From contig NW_024040374.1 of NCBI RefSeq assembly GCF_014851395.1, forward strand, positions 28,290,772 through 28,354,771: a stretch of DNA of 64,000 nt. Direction: 5' to 3'. The position numbers were made by a program, and so were the translations under genes. The first letter of the stretch is position 1. Each line of letters opens with the position of its first letter. The stretch is from Micropterus salmoides (Eukaryota; Chordata; Actinopteri; Centrarchiformes; Centrarchidae). Below the pieces are notes generated by a model. The model had not been told where the DNA came from and did no database searches. It was given only the letters and a program-made list of their open reading frames with translations. Positions 31,820 through 43,499 of this stretch are shown piece after piece.

Positions 31820-32230
31820 CACAGCAGGTGTTTACAGTGTGCGGGCTAACATAGCTGGCATCACGTTGAGTCACTGCAGCAACAAGTGTGCCAGAGCACG
31901 TTCGCTTTGGAAGGCTTTGGAGTCCACTTAGTTCCGTTTCTTCTAGTCAACTTGCTGCGTGTTTGTATTTGTTTGTGGTTTCTCTGTTAGCAGCTCCTTT
32001 CTGTAAGTGGTTGTGTTGTAGGCTCTTGCAATGCACAATGAGAATCTGTATTTTGTTGTGCTTTCTAAATTAGTTTGTGTTAGTCTGTACTTGGATGTGT
32101 TGTGTGTATTTGGTTGTATTGTCTGTATTTCTAATGCGTTTTGGTTATGCTGCACGTGTGTTTTCAAATGAATGAAGATGTTTGCTTGTGTTTTGTCTAT
32201 CTGTATTTTTTATTTGATTTGCAGTTCTTG
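31820..32230. other. GT-rich low-complexity DNA
   Basis: From about 31960 the plus strand is strongly G/T-biased ('ttgtatttgtttgtggtttc', 'tggatgtgttgtgtgtattt'), likely the residue of an old GT-rich repeat. No gene is present; the frames at 31888-32167 follow the bias. Confidence 0.5.
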
Positions 32231-33859
32231 AGCTCTCAGGCCACCATAGTTATACCTTGCATTCAGCACTTACTTTGACAAAACCTAAATATAGCCACAG
32301 TCTCTATAAAACTAATATGATAATGGGGTAATTACTGTTTGAATACCTGTCTATGTTTAATTACTTGTAAAACGCATTTCATAGCTGTAAAGCCTGACTG
32401 AATTCACAGTTAGCCTCAATCACTGTGAGACATTAATAGGCATCATGTCTGGCTTGACAGGTGCTTGAAGGTGTTACCACTACTAGAGTGCAATGTTGGG
32501 CTGCTGTTAATAGTAGTCAGATGCATCCCTATAGGTGTGAATGAGGTGAAAATGAGGAGCAGTAGAAACGGCTGAGACCACATATTTACTGTGTGTGTTT
32601 GTATGTCACGTGCTGCTCAAAACAGATTTAGTGGATTAGGCTCAATACAGATGCCCAAAAAACAAAAACAAATCCCACAGCATACAGAATAAAGCATGGG
32701 TACACTCGCTCCTGCATCCCCCTCAGCAGCAGCTGTATTCAGTCAGACAAAGCTTTCCGGCGTGCATTTTAACTTGCTGGGTAAACTCAGCCACCCTTGT
32801 GCCCCTTCAAATAGCTGTGGAAAAAGCTCCTTCAGTGGCTGTTCAATTATTGATTGACAGTAAAAAGCTTGTGGGTTCATTAAGATCATAGATATGCTGG
32901 GGGTAATGCTCCAAAACTGGGGTAACTGCACAGCACTTAGTCACAGATGGCCCGGTAACAGTGCTCAATAGCTGGGAGGAAGGAGCGCAGACAGGAGCCT
33001 CGGTATCACACTGAACCTGGTATTGGTGTACCATTAAACACTGAGCCAGACTGTTTCTGCTAAGGATCTGTGTATCTGCTTGAGGGGAGCTCAAAGCAAC
33101 AGCCAGAGACAGACTCCTCAAGGATGCCACACAAACGTCACCTCTTACTCTTGTTAGAAGGAACCCTCTATCTCACGATGCTTCATGTGAATTAAGCCTG
33201 TCGTCTGCTAAAGCACATGAATAACCATATGGGTGATCGAATCAAAGTGCAGCTGAATTCTCTCTGAGAACACAGAATGGGAATGTGCCATAGCCAACAC
33301 GCTTCTACCCACATCTGTACTGAGCAGCAACAGCACTGAATGACATTATCTGACAATCTCGTCTGATAGGCGCAGACACAGCACCTCCAGAGTCAATTTA
33401 TTGGGGTGAGTTTACATTTTGGGGAGTCAGAGTGAAGGCTGGCTGTGACACAGTGAAGCCAGGTAATGGGTCTCTCTACGGAAGCAAGCGGAATATGAAA
33501 CAAGAGACTACTTCATTAAAAAAACTGCTATCTAGGTCACTTGAACTAACTGCATAAAGATCACTGAATTATTAACTATAATTGGGGCACCTAGTTGAAA
33601 AAGATTTAACCAAATGAAGGAAGCTTTAATAGTAAGTTTTAAAAAAGGATTCTGTTTACAACACTAGCACCAATTACTGCCCCGACAAACATACACATTA
33701 CATTAAGCCACAAAATTGCTAAAATTGTGAAATGATTAAATTGTTTCTGGTGACAATATGATTAAAATAGCATGCTTGTTGTTTCCTTAATGCCAGGCAA
33801 CAATCAAAATGTTAATAACAAAAACATTTCTTGACTTGCAGTACTGTATGTTCATAATT
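32231..33859. other. Non-coding DNA, nothing firmly recognised
   Basis: 32690-33420 is balanced and repeat-free and could include regulatory sequence. The 95-codon minus-strand frame 32843-33130 has no domain. The part after 33480 is AT-rich. Confidence 0.35.
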
Positions 33860-34260
33860 AAGTCAGAGAGAGGACTTCTCTGTTCCCCCTGAGGTAGGCC
33901 AGGTTAAATTGAGTTGAAAATGAGATTTTAGCATCTCCTGCAATAATAGCGGGGAGCTGAACTTGGGTATGATCTCTGTTAATAGAGTGAGAGCACAGGA
34001 GAATTTGGTGTTATGCTGTGAATAGAGGCAGAGCAGGTGGAAACCAGGATCCTTTTCATGAACAGGCATGAAGTCAATTAGACAGGAGAGAGGGAGTGTG
34101 AAGAGTGGTGGGAGGAACATGTGCTTATAGGCAGTAGGAATCTGGAGCGAGGTTTTGGTAGACGTCACGTGACAAGCAATGACATGGGCCAAAATTAGGG
34201 CTGTAAAAGAAAACAAATTCTTCTCCAACAAATCCTTGTTGAATTGTTTATTACATTAGA
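33860..34260. promoter_or_regulatory. Candidate regulatory block with a CLEAR-type E-box
   Basis: Balanced sequence containing gtcacgtgac at 34164-34173, a perfect 10-bp palindrome equal to the CLEAR/M-box consensus bound by TFEB/MITF-type bHLH-Zip factors, directly preceded by gac. The 122-codon minus-strand frame over it has no recognisable domain. Confidence 0.3.
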
Positions 34261-34974
34261 GACAGTACTCTGAGCTCACATACATGCCTTTTTTGTTGTT
34301 GTTATCGTCCCGAGTAGGCTTTTAGTCAACATGTCATGGAAAACAGATGGCATATGCCCGTGAAATCAGGATTGTTGTGATTTGATACATCCACATTATG
34401 CATTTTCCTCTGGGCTTTTTTCTAATTGGCTAGTCTGCTCTACCTGTAATCCCATAAGCTAGCATGTTAGCCTTTCCAGAATTAGCCTTTTCAAGAATTT
34501 AGCAACTCAAACTAGTAGCAAAAAAAGTGTTTAGTGGGATGGTAGAGAAGGAAAAAGGCTGGTGACATTCAACATGTTTCTTATTGTGAACATGCTTATG
34601 ACCAAAACTAACCAGAGACTGTTTCTTCCTGGGCCTGTCTATGACTCATGCTCACTGGTTCCCACTGAAGATTTAAGTCATTTAAAATGGGCCACAAATA
34701 TATACTTTCATTTAACAGCAAAATAATTTCCTAAAACAGCTGGCTGCTGTAGTTTTAGCATTTAACTTTTCTCTAACAGGATTTATTTTGTTATTAGCCA
34801 CGGGAATAAAGTCTATTTAATAAACTACACTTGTGTGCTCATCATAATGAAGGAACATGTCACCCAGGGCAACGGTGTGTCTCATTGATGTATTTTAATC
34901 TAACTTCAGACAACACTGGATCTCTATGGCACAGAGGAATAAGATAGCTATTAATTTATAGTTGGTGTTGGTTT
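34261..34974. other. Non-coding DNA, possible old dispersed repeat
   Basis: The sequence at 34455-34690 ('agctagcatgttagccttt', 'tgactcatgctcactggttc') has the feel of a dispersed fish repeat, but I cannot assign it. No gene is seen. Confidence 0.35.
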
Positions 34975-35217
34975 TACTAACTTATTTTCACTGTCCATTA
35001 ATCTGTTGATTATTTTTTCAATTAATAATTTGGCCTCTGATGTTACATAAATATTGTTAAATATTGGAGCATGCCCATCACAATTATCCAGATCCCAGGA
35101 TGACATCTTTCATCATTAATTTGTTATGTTTGTTTATTATCACGATTATTTGATAATTGAAATTGTTGCCAACTAGTCATTCAACTAATTGATGAATCCA
35201 CTAATCGTTTCAGTGCT
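34975..35217. repeat. Dispersed fish repeat, family E (ATTAATCGATTA-type)
   Basis: It opens 'ccattaatctgttgattatt' and 'ttcaattaataatttgg', and closes 'gttgccaactagtcattcaa' and 'actaatcgtttcagtgcta'. These are the two ends of a familiar acanthomorph repeat whose termini are mutually inverted. The interior is much diverged. Confidence 0.55.
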
Positions 35218-35629
35218 AATGGGATTTGGTGACAGTGAGAAAAATATTGAAAATCACCAAACTTTGCCTTTAATTTTGACTTTTCACAATATTAATTGCA
35301 AATACTTTGCGGGATATGATGTTTTGGTCATTCATGTTATGCATGTATATGGACATCCACAAACTGTAAAATAGTGGAATATTTTCTTTTTGTGTTTATT
35401 ATTCAAACATCTTGCTTTAAATAAAGTTTGCAACATTTTTTTATTAGTGCAACAAGTGTAATGTATCCATATGCTGTAAATACCTGGCAGACCACAGTGA
35501 CTGACCACAGTTCCACTTACACATGTAGTTTGATATCACTAGTATGAAATGAATCAATGATCTAATAGTCTCATGTGTCGCCACATGTGTTTACAACACT
35601 GTCCTTGTGGGGGTGAGAGTGTCTTTCAA
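35218..35629. other. AT-rich spacer
   Basis: Nothing is recognised. Confidence 0.35.
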
Positions 35630-36450
35630 TTAAACCTTGTAGTCTTTAACAATTCAAATATGCAATTAAGCTAATTAGTAAGAATGACTCTTTGTGATCC
35701 ATTGTGCAGGATGATAAGGGGCAGGCCTCATCAGTCCCCTCTCAGCCCAGTTCGTTGGCCTTTCGTTGTAATCTGCTTCACTAGGCACACTTGTGCCCTC
35801 CCCATTAGGACTATCCCCAGTGGAGAGCCTTTTCCTGCATTACACTGTAACAGACTTGTTAATAATACATTAATGAAGAGCTGCTCCTCCAGATTAGGTG
35901 GTGGCCCCCTGATAATGGGGAGCTGGAGGAGGGCCAGGCAATCACCTCACTGTTGTAATCTAACCTTGGGTTAAATAAGCTTTTGTCAGTGAGAGAGAGA
36001 ACACGAGAGAGAGGGGGGGTGGCAGAGAGCACTCGCCTAAGGAAATGTAAATTACTCTTTTGTCTCAGACATGGGCGAAAATATGAAACAGTGAGGAAGC
36101 AGAACTAAAGCGCGCTGCTGCTTGTGGGTTACCGTACGTAATTGTACGGTGGAAACACAATTACCTGATACATTAGGAGATGACAGGTGATTGCTGCTCT
36201 CTGCCTGTGAAGTGTTGTAGACAGGGTGAAATGCGCCACTGTCAGCAAGTGCGTGGCAGGGATCGCTCCTCATATGTCAAATTTCCCCTGTTCTCTGTGA
36301 GTGATGGTCCACGCTTTTGCACGAGATGTACTGCTCCGGGTTTGGAATCCCTGTGTGCAAATGCATTCTGAATCTAGCAATCAACAAACAATAAACACCG
36401 GAGAAGATGCCAAAGAGTTTGGCTTAAATATTTTAAATACCCTCCGCTCT
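35630..36450. promoter_or_regulatory. Candidate conserved regulatory block, motif-dense
   Basis: Homeodomain-type words include 'gcaattaagctaattagta' (taatta at 35672-35677) and cattaatg at 35868-35875. A 9-bp stem ctcctccag/ctggaggag (35884-35892 and 35923-35931) encloses a cccc/gggg pair. A 7-bp stem accgtac/gtacggt lies at 36131-36150. A GA-rich run divides the block at about 35992-36015. Frames at 35684-35974 and 36052-36371 have no domains. Confidence 0.4.
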
Positions 36451-37689
36451 TTTTGAATGGTATTCCACTCTCAGGATGTATATACTTGTCTTGTCTGTGT
36501 GCTGTTTTGACAGCCTCTTTCCCCTGTCTGTCTCCTAATAGAAATCTTGATAGAAATATCAGAAGGAGATTTTAATCACAGGGGTGTTGTGCATGCTTAC
36601 TTATCTGAACCACAAAGGAAGAAAGAATTTCCAGCCGACGCTGTCACCCCTCTCATACAGCAGCCTCTGTCAGGGAGAAATGTGCCTTAAGACACATCTC
36701 CCATTCAGGCTATGTAACACTTGCCAAACTGCAGCAAACTTAACAGCAGCCAAGAACAAACGGAATGAGGAAGCGATAGGAAAATAAGATTGAATGAAAT
36801 GTTTCCTAGAGTCAAATACAGTATGTTAAAGGAGAGCCTTGAGAGAAAACATTCAGGGGGAGAAGGTAAACACAACCATTAAGTTTCTAACTGAGACAGA
36901 GTGCACAGGGAATTTGGATTGTTCTTTCGTCTCCTGATCCCCCCCCCCACCCTCCCAACCTTCCTCCTCCTCCCAACCCAGTCTACGTTTTGTTTTGTTC
37001 CTTAAGGTGTTTTGATGGGGACACTTTTTAAAATCCACCACTCAAGTATTTAATTTGAACTTCTGAAGATGAAACACAGCCGCTAGTTTGAAGGGGTGAA
37101 AACCCGATTCGACACATTTCTGTGCTCCTTCACCTCGACGCGCAAACCACTGCAACATTGTGGTGGAAGCGGCATGAAGGTGTAACCGTAATGTCCCCAT
37201 CTGTAAAGTTACTTTCGAGAAAACTCAACTTAATCCAAGACGTGTCTTTCACATTTGTCTGTAATTAATAAATAACGTCACAAATAAAACTTTGGGGAGT
37301 GGATTGAAAATAAAGATGGAGGCTGCTGGAGTAAAGTCTGTCATGTTCAATTAAGCCCTAACAACCAATGTTTTTTCTAAAGTTGGGGTAATTTGAAGCT
37401 CCCTGATGTTTTCATACAGGCCTTTTCTACTCATCTCCACATAAAAGAGGCAGTTCAGAAATTGTTGTCCCAAAGTAAGTTCTAAAAGACCTTCAAATCA
37501 TTAAGTATGAGTTTTCAAAGAGCTGCCGATTGAAAGCCAATGGGAAAGTCCTCACACTTTTATCTTGGATGTTAAAGAAAAAGATGAGGATCTTGAGCCT
37601 GGGCCTTTCAGATAAGTGAATATATTTAATTTTTGAAAGAATCACAGAGTTGGTGTCTTTGGTCCTCATGCCTACTGGGACCAAGGCGT
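36451..37689. other. Non-coding DNA, nothing firmly recognised
   Basis: A ten-C run lies at 36939-36948 followed by C/T-rich DNA. 37090-37200 has a few CpG. No gene or named repeat is visible. Confidence 0.35.
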
Positions 37690-37985
37690 GAAGAAGTCAG
37701 AGGTTTTTTTTTCTCTCCATCTCTCACCCTGCTGTACTCATAAAGAGGAATAGGCCCTGAAACCTCACTGGGCCTCTAAGTTGATTTATTTATCAGGTCT
37801 ACTCTGCTCCCGAGTGATGGCTGTGTGTGATGGATACCCAGGGGTGGGTCTTCGCAGAGCATCCCCCCCTCATCCTCCTCCTCCTCCTCCTCACTCCCTC
37901 GTTGTGACATCAGAGCTCACGCCTGACACCGGGCTTTCATCGCGGGGCACGGCTCAGGCCCCTGCTCCTAATGAATGCCGAGTGG

Positions 37986-38025
<40 letters not shown>

Positions 38026-38060
38026 AGCATTTGTAATAATGTAACTGACCAGGCTATTAA
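37690..38060. promoter_or_regulatory. Candidate regulatory block containing CCT and GCT triplet arrays
   Basis: Balanced sequence holds a CCT/TCC-rich array at about 37870-37893 and (GCT)13 at 37987-38025, listed separately. A 'gtgacatcagagctcac' word lies between. The frames 37781-38044 and 37975-38319 are long because the triplet array reads as poly-Leu or poly-Ala; neither has another sign of coding. Confidence 0.3.
37987..38025 (+). repeat. (GCT)13 triplet microsatellite
   Basis: Thirteen uninterrupted GCT units (CAG/CTG class) sit in otherwise unique balanced sequence. CTG/CAG arrays form hairpins and expand readily. It is not part of a recognisable gene. Confidence 0.95.
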
Positions 38061-39600
38061 ACAGGCAGGTTATGTTTTACATTCCCACAAGTCCCCATCC
38101 CCTCTGCTGTGTGGCTCAGACGTGGCGCCGCGCTGTACATCCTACCCATATGCCACAGCTGTTTGTTTAGCCCTGAGAGAGCTCTCTGTCACCCTGCCAA
38201 AACTACACTCCAAGAGACTCCTGGAAACCACACATGCAATACAACAACAACAAGAAAAACCCTCCCTCATCAAGCTGATATGGAAGGCAAGACGGATAGA
38301 CACAATGAAAAAACTGTAAGTGTATGAAAAACACTGGCATTCTCTCTCTTTCTGGAAAAAAAACACAACTTTCAGGCCTCCCGCTGTCAAAAGTCCTGAA
38401 AAGTCTTTTTGTTATTTGTTCCAAAATGGCTGCTGTTGGTAACAGAAAACACTTGTTTGTTGTTGTTTGGTTTTCGTCGCCGTGTTCCAACATGTTTATG
38501 GCACGGGGACCCACTGATAGAAAGAACATCTGGCTTTTGTGCATAGCTGAAAGAGCACACATATATTATACATGACGTTCTGTACATCTGCCAAAGAGCC
38601 AGCCTGTGTGCACCTCAATCAGTGCAAACACAAGAACACATAATAACACACTCTTTCTCTAGCATTTGCAACTAGCCAAGCAGCACAAATACTCTTATCA
38701 CATGTAATTTTTCCAGATTAAATCTAATGTCTTTTAGTTAGTATGGTTTTTTAAAACTGAATTCTTAGTTTGGTGTGTTTTGTTGCATTTAATATCAATT
38801 ACAGGCAACACCTGAATTCTGTCAATAGTCATACTGTGCTTGGGTTGGGAGATGAATGAAACTATCAGCTCTCTTGACATACTAAGCACCATTAGTTGCC
38901 AATGAATTTATCCTGATTGTTACAGCGACTTAACCAAGGTAACGTTAGCAATGTTGATCTTGAATGTGTGGCGCTGCCTCGTGCATTGTTTGAATAATTA
39001 TTTTCCGACCATAAAGCAATATTTTAGGGGAAACAGCTATCAACATGTTGTTTAAAGAAACATTATGTGGTAAAACACCTTCGGAATCATTTTGATGGTA
39101 CACTGACTTGTAATAGGGGAAAATGGCATCTCCGTCAATGCAGCTGTGTTAGTAAAGTTGTGGACTCACTAGTTTTAGATCATAAGTAATGTATTCATAA
39201 CAAATGCAAATGTTTAGCCCTTCTCTAACTTCAACGGGGATAAAATGGTTCAATCATGTGGCTCTTCTAAACTTTCCAAATGTTATTGGTACACTTTTCT
39301 ATAGAAATCAGTCAGTCAGCCACTTCTTACACAATTTAAGTATATGGGCAAAAGTTTCTTGGGGCCAGTGTGCACCACGTGACAGACCCGGAAGCTGTAA
39401 TTCCATGGATTTTCACTATGTCAAATTTGCACTCAGAGGTGAGCCGTCTCACTTAAAGGAGCCGTTTCATAAAGCTGATTCATTTGCAACCGACACATTG
39501 CTATTGGAGTGCACTGTAGTGCCTGCAGTTAGAAAAAATGCCTTAACATTAAAGTCTGTCTGAGCAATCTGGGCGATTTTCAACCACACTGAAATCCTCC
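38061..39600. other. Non-coding DNA, nothing firmly recognised
   Basis: Mixed composition. Many overlapping short frames at 38109-38587 on both strands show no preferred frame. The 119-codon frame at 39204-39563 has no domain. A donor-like 'aaactgtaagtg' near 38309 has no convincing exon in front of it. Confidence 0.35.
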
Positions 39601-40408
39601 AAAAGGGCTGGTACTCACGGAACACGACTGCAGCTTATTTCTACTATAGTATTCAGAGGCAGGACAAACTGCCTTGAACATTTGTATAATTTAATAAATA
39701 ACTATAATACTAATCATAAATATAATAATAATAAATGTAATTTATTGTTGTATTCTTTTTTGTGGAAGGCCAGGTCTATCACCCTCTATTGGACAGTCAC
39801 ACCAGCCTTCATCTGAATTGAAAGCCTGCGGGGATGCAAAGCTGTTTACATCAATTAATTGCCACTTAGGGACTACGTATAGATGAATGACCATGCAAAA
39901 AGGAAATGTATGTCGTACAAAGCATGAAAATGCTTGAACTTGTCATATTTGACCACCAAATTGTCCAGTATTACATGCATGCCAACCATCTGAACACTCA
40001 ACAGTAATTCCTTTGGGGTCTGAGTTAGTGAGGTTCCACACACCATCTGTTTCATGTTATGATAACAGGAACTCCCCATCTTTTCAAAACTAGCAGATCA
40101 AAAAAACTTACCTAAAGCAGGTGCTGTATTTTAACTAAGAAGAGAGATTAATAATGAAATCTAGCAATTAAAGTAGTAGTACAGTAGTAGGAACAGGCTG
40201 ATATTTAGGTGGACTGGTATCAGACAGCCAACCTTGTCCCCTATAAGTTGTTAGTATACAACTAATGTACAATAGCAAAATACTTATAAATATATTATAA
40301 TGCTGTCTGGCTTATGGTTTTTTAGCAATATAACAAGGAACAGCTTATATTGGATGTTTTTGCAAACTGTTTACTGCTATGTATCATATTTTTCATACAA
40401 TATCCACT
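39601..40408. other. AT-rich spacer
   Basis: AT-rich with an ATA/TAA-rich stretch at about 39700-39740. It ends with the left copy of the target-site duplication of the transposon that follows (tatccact, 40401-40408). Confidence 0.45.
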
Positions 40409-41394
40409 TGTGTTGTAGTACTCCAGACCGGTCTCAAGACCACTTTTAGATGGTCTCGGTCTCGTCTCAGACTTGACCGCATTTGTACTCGGTCTTGTCT
40501 CGGTCTCAAACATAGAGGACTCAGGATTTTATTTCAAGACCAGTCAAGACCACAACTTTTGGAATAACAGTAAATTTCTTTTGCATTGTTTAATTTATTT
40601 AACATCCTAACTTTGAGTAGATGTAAAACTTATTCCTTCAAATGCAACAAATGACGCTAATTAAAAATGTGTTGTTACCGTTAACTGCTGTCACCCCTCC
40701 ATGCTTCACGTGCACTCCAAGAAAGTGAATGGTGGACACAGGCTGTCTGGGAGCAGGAGGATATTTTAGCAAAATCTTCGTAATAACATTTAGCTGTCTA
40801 AACTATAAAGGAATAATCTGTCAAACAACGTTCAGAAGAAAACACACTGAGTTCTGTAAATCCTGCGGTGCAACCTTACGGATACGGCTCGGAACACGTT
40901 ATTCACTTTTACTGCCACTTAGAAAGAAAGCATAACGAAAGGTAAGCTATGTTTACTTGACGTTAGCAGAGCTAGCTAGCTTACGTATGTTTCAGGGCAC
41001 TAATTTCAGTGGCTTACCAGTCATTTGCCACCTAACTAGATGCACAAGCTTCCTAATTTGGTTAACATATTGAGGGAAGTAGCTAACGCAGTAAGTTTGT
41101 TTGATATTGGGGATAGGGCATGTGGTGACAACTTGAACCATTTTTGCTTCTGATGAACAATGATGAGCCAGGTCACATACAGCTATGCACGTGTATTTTA
41201 GTCTCTTAAGTGTTCTTGCATTTATCATATATTTGTTTTTGTGTTTTATTGTTTTTACACTTGTTAAAGCACTTTGTAACTTGTTTTTGAAAAGTGCACT
41301 ACAAATTAGATAATTATTATTATTAAAAGTCTTGTTCTTGTCTCGGTCTTGATAAACTCTGGTCTTGGTCTTGATTGGGCTCGGTCAACACCAG
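40409..41394. mobile_element. hAT-like non-autonomous DNA transposon, 986 bp
   Basis: The element is flanked by identical 8-bp copies of tatccact (40401-40408 and 41395-41402), the duplication size of hAT transposons. The left end is tgtgttgtagtactcc and the right end, on the other strand, is ctggtgttgaccgagc: short, imperfect inverted ends. Subterminal regions are full of 'ggtctcg/ggtcttg' words (left 40430-40560, right 41327-41390), typical of a family I know from fish. Inside, the plus-strand frame 40729-40935 contains Cys43-x2-Cys46 followed by a stretch resembling a BED zinc finger with both expected His lost. This suggests a relic of a transposase N-terminus. A separate retroelement-like tail sits inside. 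Confidence 0.75.
41226..41328 (+). repeat. Retroelement-like 3' tail inside the hAT-like element
   Basis: 'aaagcactttgtaacttg', 'tgaaaagtgcactacaaatt' and a terminal attattattatt run form the same tail pattern as at 1690-1803. It is either nested in the transposon or part of its captured interior. Confidence 0.5.
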
Positions 41395-41402
41395 TATCCA
41401 CT

Positions 41403-41834
41403 CCGGGCAAATAAAGAATAATTAACATTTTCATGGTAATTTTTAAGGTAAAACAATTATTTATTACAAATGGGTTTTATTTTCATAGCTCAACCTAAAT
41501 ACCGTCAAAGTACTTGCTGAGCTGCAGCAACAGTCCGACATTGCGACAAGTTCAATAATGAAAAGGCACAGGTGGTTAGAAAAGTTTGGTAAAATGTATT
41601 TGGAAGAGAAAACAAAGGTGAAGAGTAAAATTATCACCCAAATTGTAATTTGTGGACATCCATCACACTTTCTAGGTCAACTTCATTGTTCACCAGTACT
41701 TGCTTACATTTTGATTTTCACAACCTGTCTGATTGCAAAAGCGTGTTTGTTGCCCTGTTCGGACCTATTTTTAGAGATGTTGCTGTAAATCTCAACAATT
41801 AAAACAGAACTGCTGGCGAGAGCTACAGAAACAG
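41403..41834. other. Non-coding spacer
   Basis: AT-rich. The 76-codon frame at 41558-41788 has no recognisable domain. Confidence 0.35.
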
Positions 41835-42260
41835 GCTACTGGACTATAAGTACATTTCGTAAGTCGGGTGACGTTAAACATGTGATTTACGTTGCAGTTT
41901 GGTTAGGTTTAGGCAACAAATATACTTAACGTCATGTGACATAGTAAGCCACATGACTTAACTCAAACAACTCAATGTTTAGTTGGTTTCACGCAAAAGT
42001 CAAGAATGGAATTAGTTTTGGCGCATCCATCCAACCCAACCTCAACTACATCACCTGACTTTGTCCTGTGCTTCCACCATATGGCCACTAGAAGTCGCGG
42101 CCTAAAAATAAATGTAAATATCGGTCGTAATAAGCTGCTGAAGAAGAATGCATTTTTACACTGAAGAAGTGGAGTGTGCTGTGGAAAGGGATCACTTCAA
42201 GGCAAGTATGGCAAGGAGAATGATTACAGCGACCAATAATTGTTTCAGTGTATTGTATAT
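41835..42260 (+). repeat. Dispersed fish repeat, family F
   Basis: The words 'ggttaggtttaggcaacaaa', 'ccatatggccactagaagtc', 'aatatcggtcgtaataagct' and 'gaagaagaatgcatttttac' follow the order of a familiar percomorph repeat. The boundaries are approximate. Confidence 0.55.
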
Positions 42261-42799
42261 GTGGCATGTTAGCATTGCATAAAGAATGAAAGACAGCAAT
42301 TACGTTTATTCCAAAACACAATGGGCAAAGCAAATTACTTGTATATAACGGCACTCTGTGGGAGACAGGGCTGCAGACAGCTACTCTAAATAGATACAGT
42401 AAATTCAGTACACCGAGTAATGCATCTCACTTTTGGCTTACAGTCCAAAATATGTCATACTGTCTCCTGCCATAACGCAGCACACCTCTTGCCTTATGTG
42501 TCACATCTATTTGCTGTCAACTGGGGAAAGTGTGTACTCAACTTGTAGCATGCGCCGCACTTCTGTTCTCACAGGAAAGTTTCACTGTTCCATGCAGTCT
42601 AGCTGTGAGAGTGATAATTGGGTAATGAGTAAATAAACAGCTGGAGTCACTGTGTTTTGGGTCTTAAAAAGTAAAAATGGTTAAATGTACCACTAGATAT
42701 TGTGTTTGAGCTGCACAAACTGAAAGACACACACGGTCCTCTCCGACGCTCCCTCTAACACTACTGGGTTAAACTTGTCATAGAGTGAGCAGCTATTTG
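42261..42799. other. Non-coding spacer
   Basis: Nothing is recognised. The 67-codon frame at 42433 has no domain. Confidence 0.35.
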
Positions 42800-43260
42800 G
42801 GGGCCATCTTGTTGTGTGTGTGTGTCTCCCTGGCTGAACTGCGGGGAACAATGACAGGAAGGAAGCAGGCTGGAGGTGAGTGAGGTGTGAGAGCCCTAAG
42901 AGTGTGTATCCAAGCCCTAATTAACTCTCTGCTGCTTCCTCTCTCACTGGCATTCCTGCCTTCCTGGGGCACATGCCAGTTACACGGATGGTGTGTGTTT
43001 ACGCGTATGTGTGTGTGTGTGTGTGTTCTGTATGCGTGTGTATTTGCAAGCACCATAATATCACTGTCACCATCGTTTGTTCCTGTGCTCTCACCCATCC
43101 TCCCTTCCCTCCGCCTGTTCGCCTGGCACGCCTGCCCTCCTGTGTCAGGTTATGTGAAGCATCCCGAAGTCACCGGATTGAGCATAATTACCCTCTGCTC
43201 GCCGTGAACCCTTGTCCCCCAAACAAGAGCTTTCTTAGACTGTATCCATAAACAAACCAG
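42800..43260. promoter_or_regulatory. Candidate regulatory block with GT microsatellites
   Basis: Balanced sequence holds (TG)n at 42814-42824 and (GT)9 at 43009-43026, with a CpG-bearing part at 43090-43210. Three overlapping frames (42793-43251) are Cys/Val-rich from the GT repeat and are not genes. The assignment as regulatory is weak. Confidence 0.22.
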
Positions 43261-43499
43261 TACCCCCCCCCCCTCCCCCCCGTGCCACCCACTCATTATG
43301 GGTGTTCTTCTCACAACAGACCTGGTCAGAGAGTGCCCCTGAGTCTGACAGCAGCTTTTTAATGACATCTCAACATGGTAAATGTTCTCTAACAATACTA
43401 TCTTGTATAGTAGTTTCTGACCCTCTTCTTTAACCAGGAAATTCAGCTATAAGTATGAGGGCGCTGCTGCTTACTGGAAATATATAAAACCAAAACAAA
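43261..43499. other. C-rich tract and spacer
   Basis: Two C runs at about 43263-43273 and 43275-43281 are separated by a single T. Nothing else is recognised. Confidence 0.5.

Noticed and set aside
37781..38319. Poly-Leu and poly-Ala proteins
   Set aside because: They are translation of the (GCT)13 array with no supporting context.
38270..38320. Exon ending at a gtaagt-like donor near 38311
   Set aside because: There is no convincing acceptor upstream, and the frame depends on the triplet repeat.
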